A stretch of DNA of 41,322 nt from Oscillospiraceae bacterium (GTDB lineage Bacteria > Bacillota > Clostridia > Oscillospirales > Ruminococcaceae), in contig WRAV01000019.1 of NCBI GenBank assembly GCA_009780025.1, forward strand, positions 1 to 41,322. Direction: 5' to 3'. Made by a program: the position numbers and the translations under genes. The notes below the pieces were generated by a model that made no database searches, had not been told where the DNA came from, and worked only from the letters and a program-made list of their open reading frames with translations. This document shows, piece after piece, positions 25,965 through 32,913 of this stretch (position 1 is its first letter; every line of letters starts with the position of its first letter).

Positions 25965-26125
25965 TAACGTCGCGCCTCGGTATGAGGGCGGGCTGGTCCT
26001 GTGCGGCGGGGAACCGTGAATCATGTCAGGCGGGGAACCGAGCAGCATTAAGCGGTAAACTCCGCGCGCCGCAGGTAACCTGTCCGCCCTCATGCCGAGG
26101 ACCGGCACCAGTAAGATGGTTTTTT
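25965..26125 (+). ncRNA. ffs: Signal recognition particle RNA, small bacterial type
   Basis: CCTCGGTATGAGGGCGG (25975-25991) pairs with CCGCCCTCATGCCGAGG (26084-26100) to close a long hairpin. At its tip GTCAGG and CGGGGAACCGAGCAGC (26025-26046) form the SRP54(Ffh)-binding domain IV, with the GGAA tetraloop and the asymmetric AGCAGC loop. The helix spans about 126 bases, so there is no visible Alu domain, unlike the longer Bacillus form. TTTTTT at 26120-26125 may mark the 3' end. In Bacillus the same RNA gene lies directly before dnaX; here two extra genes come between. Ends are approximate. Confidence 0.85.
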
Positions 26126-26190
26126 GGCTCGCGTCTACGGGGGCAAAAGGCGCCCCCTACGCGCTCCGCATCACAGAGATGTAGTTTTGT

Positions 26191-26225
26191 GGATGCGGGG
26201 TGTTTTTTTATCCGCACCCTTTTTT
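26191..26225 (+). terminator. Intrinsic terminator after SRP RNA
   Basis: GGATGCGG (26191-26198) pairs with CCGCACCC (26212-26219) in 7 of 8 positions, followed by TTTTTT (26220-26225). GGATGCGGGGT recurs at 26228-26238 and CCGCATC precedes at 26166-26172, so competing hairpins are possible. Confidence 0.6.
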
Positions 26226-26298
26226 GTGGATGCGGGGTTTTCTCGCCCGTCTACCTGTCATCTACCAGCCACTCATACCCAGCAGAGGAGGGCTAACG

Positions 26299-27060
26299 AT
26301 GAAGAAGATTATCGCTGCTGCACTGGCCCTTTGTGTGGGAGTTTCTTTTTTCGTGCTTGCTGTGCAAGGCGGTGTTCGCATACCTCCAAGACCGTGGGAA
26401 GTTGAATTTGAAGAGCACGATCGAATCTTTATCGTGACCCCAACTCCAGGGCAGCCATTTTTCGCTGACGAATACGCGGGGTGGAATAGCTGGGTTGAAT
26501 CGCAGAGCGAGTGGCAAGAGCCGTCGCATGACAAAGAGCGTTGGAGGCTACGTTCGGGGCTCTACTATCACACCGACCCATTAACTAATATCTATTATGT
26601 CGATGAATACTTCTACGAGGGCAGCTTGTTTTTTTCGAGCGATGGCCGCTATTTTGCACAGGTGAATGGGATGATTACCACCGGAACTTATGGGAAGTTG
26701 GACGGTGAAGCGATTCGCTTTTTTGCTGACGGTGAATTTGCGACAAGTTATCAAGTCGGAGATTTAGTGCGCAGAAGAGACCAACATAGCGGGATTGCGG
26801 TTACTTCGGCAGGCCTGCTCTGGATGGAGTGGGATACGATTGAGCACAACCAGCAAGCAGCCACCCTGTCTCTTGTAACCAGGGATGGTCGCGCCTACAC
26901 ATTTGACATAACCACTGGGGAGATAATCAGCCAAGTCAATAGGTGTTTGACTGTGATTGTATTTGTCGCCGCTGCAATTGCGCTGATAACCGCAATTATC
27001 TTCTTTGTGCGCTATAAGCGCAGAATCTTTAGGGACAGGAAGCAACCACCATGCCACTAG
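26299..27060 (+). CDS. Membrane-anchored secreted protein, paralogue A
   Basis: The 253-residue product has an N-terminal signal (MKKIIAAALALCVGVSFFVLAVQGG), a soluble outside domain, and a C-terminal transmembrane helix (about 217-239) followed by a basic tail. It is clearly related to the next gene: WEVEF, SGLYY, FFSSDGRYF, RFFADG, YQVGDLVR and TFDITTGE recur in the same order. The last residues (KQPPCH) are encoded by a copy of the dnaX start region. ATG 26299 follows GAGGAGGG. I do not recognise the domain. The FxSSDG..F and DITTGE pieces hint at a beta-propeller-like or beta-rich fold, but this is a guess. Confidence 0.75.
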   Translation: MKKIIAAALALCVGVSFFVLAVQGGVRIPPRPWEVEFEEHDRIFIVTPTPGQPFFADEYAGWNSWVESQSEWQEPSHDKERWRLRSGLYYHTDPLTNIYYVDEYFYEGSLFFSSDGRYFAQVNGMITTGTYGKLDGEAIRFFADGEFATSYQVGDLVRRRDQHSGIAVTSAGLLWMEWDTIEHNQQAATLSLVTRDGRAYTFDITTGEIISQVNRCLTVIVFVAAAIALITAIIFFVRYKRRIFRDRKQPPCH

Positions 27061-27788
27061 TGAGGGTTTAGCGATGAAGAAAGTTATTGCCGTGCTGCTA
27101 TCTTTTTGTTTTGGTGTGTTTGTTCTCGCGAACGGTGCGCGGGGAGACAGCATTATTGTCTTTCCTGGTGTACCGTGGGAAGTTGAGTTCAAGGAGTATG
27201 GCCGAGTATTTATTATGGCTGTCGATATTGACGGGTGGTGGTGGAATAACCATAGTGCATCACTGGAGCCGCAGCAAAAAGAACGTTTGCAGATGCCCTC
27301 GGGCTTGTATTACAATACCAAACCATTGATGAACATTTACCATGTCGATGAAGAGTTTGAGTGGGGCACGGTTTTCTTTTCAAATGATGGCCACTACTTT
27401 GTACAGATGGTGCGGGTTCATCCCTCTGAACCTAATTTTTTGAATCATGAAGTGCTTAGGTTCTTTGCAGGGGGACAGCTTGTAGCAAGCTACCAGATAA
27501 GCGACTTGGTTAGAAGCTCGCACGCGGTTAGGGCTTCTACGAGTATCGTACATTGGCGGGGAGCAGGCCAAATCGAACACGATCAGCAGTTGGGACTTCT
27601 TTCACTGGAGACCATTGAGGGACGCGCCCTCACTTTCGACATCACTACCGGCGAGAAAATCAACCCGGACTCAATACGTTACCGCCTACTGGGAATTATG
27701 CCTGAGTTAGAGGCCTTGTTCCGGCGAGTATTATCCGACCGAGATGTCCAATAAATTTCATGCGACAGGAAGTAACCACTATGCCACT
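27039..27788 (+). repeat. Direct repeat pair flanking paralogue B, copying the dnaX start
   Basis: GACAGGAAG(C/T)AACCAC(C/T)ATGCCACTAG occurs at about 27037-27062 and again at about 27764-27789, differing at two positions. The second copy is the ribosome site and first codons of dnaX; the first copy is the end of paralogue A. The pair brackets paralogue B and marks a tandem duplication of about 730 bases. Confidence 0.75.
27074..27754 (+). CDS. Secreted protein, paralogue B
   Basis: The 226-residue product begins with a signal peptide (MKKVIAVLLSFCFGVFVLANGARG) and shares its whole outside domain with the preceding gene (PWEVEF, SGLYYNT, FFSNDGHYF, RFFAGG, YQISDLVR, TFDITTGE). Unlike its paralogue it has no C-terminal transmembrane helix; the end diverges into RYRLLGIMPELEALFRRVLSDRDVQ, so it may be released. 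GAGGG precedes ATG 27074. The two genes lie in the otherwise conserved interval between the SRP RNA and dnaX. Function unknown. Confidence 0.75.
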   Translation: MKKVIAVLLSFCFGVFVLANGARGDSIIVFPGVPWEVEFKEYGRVFIMAVDIDGWWWNNHSASLEPQQKERLQMPSGLYYNTKPLMNIYHVDEEFEWGTVFFSNDGHYFVQMVRVHPSEPNFLNHEVLRFFAGGQLVASYQISDLVRSSHAVRASTSIVHWRGAGQIEHDQQLGLLSLETIEGRALTFDITTGEKINPDSIRYRLLGIMPELEALFRRVLSDRDVQ

Positions 27789-29325
27789 AGCACTCTACCG
27801 CAAATACCGCCCGCGCACTTTCGACGACCTGGTTGGTCAGGCAGCGGTCTCAACCACGCTCAAGCGGCAGGCCGCGCTGGGGCGGCTTTCGCACGCATAC
27901 CTGTTCACAGGCAGCCGGGGGACGGGCAAAACTTCTGCGGCGAAAATCCTTGCGAAGGCAGCCAACTGCCTGGACAGCCGCGAGGGCGACCCCTGCTGCG
28001 AGTGCGAAATTTGCATTGGCATTGAGGCTGAAAGCCTGCTGGACGTCACCGAAATCGACGCCGCCTCCAACTCGGGGGTGGACAACATACGCGAGTTGCG
28101 CGAGCAGTCGTTTTTTACCCCGGCAGTGGCGAAGTACCGGGTGTACATTGTGGACGAGTGCCACATGCTCAGCCAGGGCGCATTCAACGCACTGCTTAAA
28201 ATTATGGAGGAACCGCCGCCGCATGTGCTATTTATCCTGGCCACCACCGAGCTGCACAAGGTGCCGGCCACCATACTTTCCCGTTGCCAGCGCTTTGATT
28301 TTCAGCGGCTAAGCAGCACGGTTATCGCTGGTCGGTTGATCTATGTGGCAGGGCATGAGGGGATCGCCCTCGAGGATGACGCCGCTCTGTTAATCGCCAA
28401 GCTGGCCGACGGCGGGATGCGCGACGCCCTCTCACTGCTGGATTTAGTGGCTACGTCGGGCGAAAAAGTAACTTCAGCCCTTGTCCGTGAGCGGGTGGGC
28501 CTTGCTTCCAGAGAGCATTTGTTCCTGTTGGGCAGGGCAGTCGCCGGCGGGGACTTTGGCGAAGTGCTCGAGGTTTTGGCCGCCCTCTGCGAAAAGGCTT
28601 TCGATTACCAACGGATAAGCGAGCAACTGGTCGTATTCTATCGGGACTTGATGGTCGCAAAGGCGATAAAGGATCCGGGTGAGCTTATCGCCTGTTTGCC
28701 CGAGGAGCTTGAGCAGTATAAAGAGCTGGCTGGGAAGCAGAGCATGGCCCGGATAATGGGCTGGCTGGGCACTACCCAGGAGATTCTGATAAAGATGAGC
28801 CGGGGATTTTCCCGTCGTGCCGAATTGGAGGCCGGGCTGTTGCGGATGACCTCGCCGGATTTCGCGGTCGAAAATACCGAGCTGCCCAAACGAGCGCCTG
28901 CTGCCTCAAAACGGGCGGAGCCAGTTGCCCAACACGTGCCGGCACCGAGCACCATAGAGCCACCTACGCCGCCTATCGAAAAGATACCCATGGAGCCCTT
29001 TGAACGGTGGGCCGAGGTGCTAGATGAGCTTGGGCGCAAGAACAAGGCACTCTACGGCACTCTGGTGGATTCCAGCGCTTATGTCAGCGGTGAATTGCTG
29101 CTGGTGGACGCGGGCGAGGACAGCATGTTTGCGGGGATGGTGCGCACGGACAGTTACGCCAAAGAGAGCCTGCGCGCCGCCGCCGAGGCCGTGACCGGTA
29201 ACCGCTACAAACTGGGTCCTTATAACCCCGAGCGTTATGAGGCAAAACCAGCAGCGCAGAGTAAGCTGGACGACATCCTCAAACAGGCGGGGGAGATGGG
29301 CGTAGATGTGAAAGTTGAGGGCTGA
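27781..29325 (+). CDS. dnaX: DNA polymerase III subunit tau (and gamma)
   Basis: DnaX is the ATPase of the clamp loader and couples it to the polymerase. Walker A GSRGTGKT is at residues 44-51, a four-cysteine zinc module (CLDSREGDPCCECEIC) follows, then Walker B-like VYIVDECHM and the SRC arginine finger in ILSRCQRFDF. The C-terminal 200 residues after a Pro-rich linker are tau-like. ATG 27781 (MPLALYRKYRP) has AGGA 10 bases upstream; an in-frame ATG at 27760 has no site. I see no A-run slippage site that would produce gamma by frameshifting. Confidence 0.95.
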   Translation: MPLALYRKYRPRTFDDLVGQAAVSTTLKRQAALGRLSHAYLFTGSRGTGKTSAAKILAKAANCLDSREGDPCCECEICIGIEAESLLDVTEIDAASNSGVDNIRELREQSFFTPAVAKYRVYIVDECHMLSQGAFNALLKIMEEPPPHVLFILATTELHKVPATILSRCQRFDFQRLSSTVIAGRLIYVAGHEGIALEDDAALLIAKLADGGMRDALSLLDLVATSGEKVTSALVRERVGLASREHLFLLGRAVAGGDFGEVLEVLAALCEKAFDYQRISEQLVVFYRDLMVAKAIKDPGELIACLPEELEQYKELAGKQSMARIMGWLGTTQEILIKMSRGFSRRAELEAGLLRMTSPDFAVENTELPKRAPAASKRAEPVAQHVPAPSTIEPPTPPIEKIPMEPFERWAEVLDELGRKNKALYGTLVDSSAYVSGELLLVDAGEDSMFAGMVRTDSYAKESLRAAAEAVTGNRYKLGPYNPERYEAKPAAQSKLDDILKQAGEMGVDVKVEG

Positions 29326-29344
29326 GGGTAATGGCGGCCGGGCA

Positions 29345-29373
29345 TGGACAATCTGCCCAATTCGTGGTAATAT
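29345..29373 (+). promoter_or_regulatory. Possible sigma-A promoter of ybaB-recR
   Basis: TGGACA (29345-29350) and TAATAT (29368-29373) are 17 bases apart in the 129-base gap after dnaX. The -10 is imperfect, so this is tentative. Confidence 0.4.
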
Positions 29374-29454
29374 GTAATCGCAATTTTAAGGAGTGATCAC
29401 CCGGCTGGTTGAATCCTAACAATAGTATGGTTGATTACACAGGAGGTAAATAGC

Positions 29455-29799
29455 GTGAAATCAAGATTACCAAAAGGATATGGGGGCGGGCCCTCCGACA
29501 TGCAAGGCATGATAAAACAGGCCCAAAAAATGCAAGAACTCATGGCTGCAAAGCAAGAAGAAATTGCTCTGCGTACTTTTGAGGCCAGCGTGGGCGGAGG
29601 GGCGGTAAGCGTGACCGTCACCGGCGCGAAAGAAGTCACCGGCATTACACTAAAGCCGGAAGTAGTTGATCCGGATGATTTAGAGATGCTGCAAGACCTT
29701 ATTATAGCGGCGGTGAACGAAGCGCTGCGCACTGCTGACGAAGTTTCCGCCAAGGAAATGGAGGATATTACCGGCGGTGTGAAGTTGCCTGGGATGTGA
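29455..29799 (+). CDS. ybaB: YbaB/EbfC family nucleoid-associated protein
   Basis: A 114-residue DNA-binding protein of the nucleoid, normally encoded between dnaX and recR. Family features are MIKQAQKMQELMAAKQEEIALRTFEASVGGGAVSVTVTGAKEVTGI and the C-terminal helix with DLIIAAVNEALRTADE. GTG 29455 is preceded by AGGAGGT with 7-base spacing, which decides the start over an in-frame TTG at 29431. The N-terminal glycine-rich stretch is longer than in most relatives. Confidence 0.93.
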   Translation: MKSRLPKGYGGGPSDMQGMIKQAQKMQELMAAKQEEIALRTFEASVGGGAVSVTVTGAKEVTGITLKPEVVDPDDLEMLQDLIIAAVNEALRTADEVSAKEMEDITGGVKLPGM

Positions 29800-29803
29800 T
29801 TGA

Positions 29804-30196
29804 GTGAGAGTTCTTAGATTTTTGCCAGAAGTAATATCTAACTTAGTGGGTGCGCTGGCCTGGTGGCGTATCATTCATTCTGTGTTGCCACTGGGCTTTG
29901 GCCTTGATTTGTGGTATTGGACAGTGCTGCTCTCTATGGGGGCGGTGCTGGTTGCTGCACCATTTTACCGTATTATGAAAAAACCGTATATGCGTAGGCA
30001 TTTCGCGCTTTACTTGCTGCCGTTGCTGATACTTGCCCCGGGTACTTTGTTCAGCATGTTGATGTACAATTTCACGAATCTGTTGTTAATAGTGTTTTTT
30101 GCAGCGTTGCCGGTTTTTCCGATAGTGGTTGTATACGAAAGGCTATTTTCCTACCGCTTTGCCAAGGAGGCAGAGCAGGGGAGCAAGGATGACTAA
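29804..30196 (+). CDS. Small four-helix membrane protein, paralogue 1
   Basis: The 130-residue protein has four hydrophobic segments, starts at GTG 29804 five bases after ybaB, and ends in a charged tail EAEQGSKDD. It is related to the following protein: both have a PEV(I/V) N-terminal segment, a central YR(I/L)xx(K/R)xPxM followed by a hydrophobic helix, and a (Y)xxxFxxxxAQGS-like tail. No known family is recognised. It sits between ybaB and recR, which are adjacent in most Firmicutes. Confidence 0.65.
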   Translation: MRVLRFLPEVISNLVGALAWWRIIHSVLPLGFGLDLWYWTVLLSMGAVLVAAPFYRIMKKPYMRRHFALYLLPLLILAPGTLFSMLMYNFTNLLLIVFFAALPVFPIVVVYERLFSYRFAKEAEQGSKDD

Positions 30197-30602
30197 TAGA
30201 GCTAAGCATTTGGAGTATTGGCCGGAGGTGGTCTCTTTTTTGACCGGAATTGCCGGGTCGTTCTCTGGTGTTTTTCCGATACTTTTAGGGATTCCTTTTC
30301 AGATAGGGGCGATGATTCTTAGCTTTTTAGCCGCGCTAGTTAGCGTTTATTTCTATCGACTGCACAGAAGACCCCGGATGTGGAAACATCTGCCAATCTA
30401 CATTTTTCCGTATTTGGTATCTGTGATTTATGTCACTTTCCTCTACACGAATAATCCAACAATGTTCATAGCGGTATTTTTCTTAACCATGCTCCTCGCG
30501 GCGGTGCACGCGCTGCCGGGTGTGCTTGTCTGCTATATCTATTCAAAGCGATACTCAGTCCGCTTTACTGAAAACTTGGCCCAAGGGAGCGAAAACTTAT
30601 GA
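30189..30602 (+). CDS. Small four-helix membrane protein, paralogue 2
   Basis: The 137-residue protein starts at ATG 30189, overlapping the end of its paralogue, and its own stop overlaps the recR start (ATGA), so all genes from ybaB to recR are probably one coupled operon. It has four hydrophobic segments with a basic loop [13 protein letters not shown] between helices 2 and 3. Function unknown. The pair probably arose by tandem duplication. Confidence 0.65.
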   Translation: MTNRAKHLEYWPEVVSFLTGIAGSFSGVFPILLGIPFQIGAMILSFLAALVSVYFYRLHRRPRMWKHLPIYIFPYLVSVIYVTFLYTNNPTMFIAVFFLTMLLAAVHALPGVLVCYIYSKRYSVRFTENLAQGSENL

Positions 30603-31201
30603 GCAGCAAAGGTGCGCTGCCAATTGTAAAATTAATCGAGCAGTTTGAGCGGCTGCCGGGTATTGGCCGCAAGTCTGCTCAGCGGCTGGCCTTTCATGTG
30701 CTCGAGCTGAGCTACGAGCGAGCCCAAGACTTTGCCCAGGCCATTCTGGACGCCCACCGGAAGATTAAAAAGTGTGTGGCCTGCCAAAACTTAACCGAGC
30801 ACGAGCTCTGCCCAATTTGCGACCGGTCGGACCGGGACGGCTCCATCATCTGCGTGGTGGAGGACCCGCGAGACATCCTGGCGTTCGAGCGCACTCGGGA
30901 GTACAAGGGACTTTACCACGTGCTCCACGGGCTCATCTCTCCTATGGATGGGATTGGGCCCGAGCAGTTGACCATCAAAGAGCTGATGGCACGGCTAGGG
31001 AGTGCGCAAGTTGAAGAGGTCATCATGGCTACCAACCCAACTGTAGAGGGCGAGGCTACTGCGGCATATATTGCCCGCCTGCTCAGCCCGATGGAGATCA
31101 AGGTGACGCGGTTGGCATACGGCATCCCAGTGGGGGCAGCGCTGGAGTATGCCGATGAGGTGACCCTTTACAGGGCGCTTGAGGGGCGTCGGGAGATGTA
31201 A
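30599..31201 (+). CDS. recR: Recombination protein RecR
   Basis: RecR acts with RecO (and RecF) to load RecA at gaps. The helix-hairpin-helix [19 protein letters not shown], a four-cysteine zinc finger ([16 protein letters not shown]) and a Toprim domain ([34 protein letters not shown]) are present in order. The length of 200 residues is typical. AAGGGAG precedes ATG 30599. Confidence 0.96.
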   Translation: MSSKGALPIVKLIEQFERLPGIGRKSAQRLAFHVLELSYERAQDFAQAILDAHRKIKKCVACQNLTEHELCPICDRSDRDGSIICVVEDPRDILAFERTREYKGLYHVLHGLISPMDGIGPEQLTIKELMARLGSAQVEEVIMATNPTVEGEATAAYIARLLSPMEIKVTRLAYGIPVGAALEYADEVTLYRALEGRREM

Positions 31202-31299
31202 AGCGAAGATTGATTTTCCTGGAAATGTAGGCAGACATAAAATTCGGCAAGAGGTGTCACAGTTTTGCAATAAATCCATGGTAGACTGGTGTTGTAATA

Positions 31300-31672
31300 A
31301 TGCAGGTTAAAATGATTGACATTCCTGGCGGCGCGATTGCTGTTGTCCATAGTAATAAGCCGCTGATAACAGACGGGTACTCGGCTCTTGAGTGTTGCCG
31401 CAAACGCTGGCGCGGAAATGATAGTCGTAAACAAAGCTGCTATCGCTGAAGACTTCTTTAAGCTATCTACAGGTATCGCTGGCGAGGTTATGCAGAAGCT
31501 TGTGAATTACGGATACCGGCTGGCTATTGTTGGAGACTTTTCCCATTACGAAAGCAAGGCGTTGCAGGCTTACATCTACGAGAACAACCGGGGTGTCCAC
31601 TTATACTTTGTGGCAAACGAAAAAGAGGCGCTCAACAAACTGGGAGACGGAAAATGGACGCAAAACAACTAA
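31300..31672 (+). pseudogene. DUF4180-like gene broken by a frameshift
   Basis: From ATG 31300 one frame encodes MQVKMIDIPGGAIAVVHSNKPLITDGYSAL, the usual start of DUF4180 proteins; it runs to a stop at 31449 with unrelated sequence. The rest of the family sequence ([60 protein letters not shown]) continues in the next frame from about 31391 to 31672. The junction near 31389 seems to lack a few residues, so a small deletion is likely rather than a single sequencing error. Its end overlaps smpB by 19 bases. Function of the family is unknown. Confidence 0.7.
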
Positions 31673-32121
31673 AGACAATCGCCAGGAACAAGAAGGCCTA
31701 CCACGACTACTTTGTGGACGCTTACCTGGAAGCAGGCATAGAACTCGCGGGTACCGAGGTAAAGAGCCTGCGTGCGGGTGGGGTCAACCTCAAGGACAGC
31801 TGGTGCGATATCAAGGATGGCGAGATATTTATAAAGTCGATGCATATCAGCCCTTACGAGAAGGGCAACATCTTCAACAAAGACCCGTTGCGGCCGCGCA
31901 AGCTGCTGCTTCACCGTAGGGAGATAACAAAGCTGGCGGCCCTTGTTGCCACTAAGGGCATCACGATAATCCCGCTCTCGCTCTACTTTAAGGGGTCGCG
32001 GGTTAAGGCGCAGGTGGGGATTTGCCGAGGGAAGAAGCTGTATGATAAGCGGGATGATTTGGCGAAGAAGGCGGCGGCTAGGGATATTGAGAGGGGGATG
32101 AAGGAGAGGGGGAGAGAGTAA
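31654..32121 (+). CDS. smpB: SsrA-binding protein
   Basis: SmpB binds tmRNA and delivers it to stalled ribosomes. Family motifs are [63 protein letters not shown], and the C-terminal [31 protein letters not shown] helix that enters the mRNA channel. The length of 155 residues is typical. GGAGACGG precedes ATG 31654. It lies some 440 bases before its partner RNA ssrA, with one small gene between. Confidence 0.96.
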   Translation: MDAKQLKTIARNKKAYHDYFVDAYLEAGIELAGTEVKSLRAGGVNLKDSWCDIKDGEIFIKSMHISPYEKGNIFNKDPLRPRKLLLHRREITKLAALVATKGITIIPLSLYFKGSRVKAQVGICRGKKLYDKRDDLAKKAAARDIERGMKERGRE

Positions 32122-32143
32122 AAGACATGACAAGAAAGGAAAG

Positions 32144-32515
32144 GTGACGCAAGTGGCGCTGGAGTCAATGGTATCGGCAATTGGCGGATTAAAGCACGTA
32201 CTAGAGATTGCTAAGACGGTAGAACACGCCGAGGTTAGGATTGCGTTGCAAGGCGCTATACTTGATGCGCAGCAGAAGGCAATGGAAGTGCAAGAAGAGA
32301 ACACCAGATTGAAGGAGCAGGTAAAGGAACTTGAAGACGCTGAGTATCACCACAGTGCGCCGATTGTATACTTCAAGAACCATCCCAATATTCCATTTTG
32401 TAGCACCTGTTGGGGTACTAGCAAAAGTCGAGTCAAAATTTTTGTTGGGGCGTCATTCAAATGCCCTGCTTGCAAGTTCGAGTTTATTCCCATGGCTTTA
32501 GCTGCGAAGATATAA
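32144..32515 (+). CDS. Coiled-coil zinc-ribbon protein of unknown function
   Basis: The N-terminal half is helical (SAIGGLKHVLEIAKTVEHAEVRIALQGAILDAQQKAMEVQEENTRLKEQVKELED), with a coiled coil at about 40-66. The C-terminal half has two CxxC pairs (C86/C89 and C107/C110) that should bind one zinc. Small proteins of this layout are scattered in bacterial genomes, often near mobile DNA; no function is known to me. Start is GTG 32144, with GTG 32153 behind AAAGGAAAGG as an alternative. It lies between smpB and ssrA, just outside the integrated element. Confidence 0.7.
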   Translation: MTQVALESMVSAIGGLKHVLEIAKTVEHAEVRIALQGAILDAQQKAMEVQEENTRLKEQVKELEDAEYHHSAPIVYFKNHPNIPFCSTCWGTSKSRVKIFVGASFKCPACKFEFIPMALAAKI

Positions 32516-32560
32516 AAGCTTTATTTGCTGCTGCTCATTAATTTTTGAGATTTTAAATAT

Positions 32561-32913
32561 GGGGGCGTAAAGGTTTCGACGGGGACCATGAAGTGTGGTA
32601 AGCGAGTAGAGACGCACGATCTCTTTAAAATGTGCACCTTAAAATTAAAAGCAGAAGATAATAATAGCAATCTTGCTTTTGCTGCTTAATTAAGCAGCCG
32701 TCCGAACCGGGAGGACCGCGAACCGGCTAGGGCGTCATTTTAGCGGTGAACGTCTCGTGCGGAGTTCCACGGCCCGCGAGATGAACTAGGGATACCGAGC
32801 CGGTTTGCCTGCCTATAGGCCGCCGGTAAGGGAATTTAGTATGTAGGCTGCACTCGGAGAAAGCCACATGAATTGATTTTCGGACAGGGGTTCAATTCCC
32901 CTCGCCTCCACCA
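32561..32913 (+). ncRNA. ssrA: tmRNA
   Basis: The 5' GGGGGCG pairs with 3' CGCCTCC before the encoded ACCA end, and GGTTCAATTCC near 32889 is the T arm. GTTTCGACGGGGACC follows the acceptor strand as in other tmRNAs. The tag frame starts at GCA 32651 and reads AEDNNSNLAFAA, then stop (TAA at 32687). The hydrophobic end FAA is a ClpXP-type degron. About 353 bases, a normal size. The 3' end is the junction with the integrated element, so the element has kept an intact tRNA-like end. Confidence 0.95.

Noticed and set aside
26166-26238. CRISPR array
   Set aside because: Only two direct copies of GTGGATGCGGGGT with one 24-base gap and no further units; they fit hairpin formation better. No cas genes are present.
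28860-28930. Programmed frameshift in dnaX to make gamma
   Set aside because: No AAAAAAG-type slippery run or adjacent stem is visible in the linker region.
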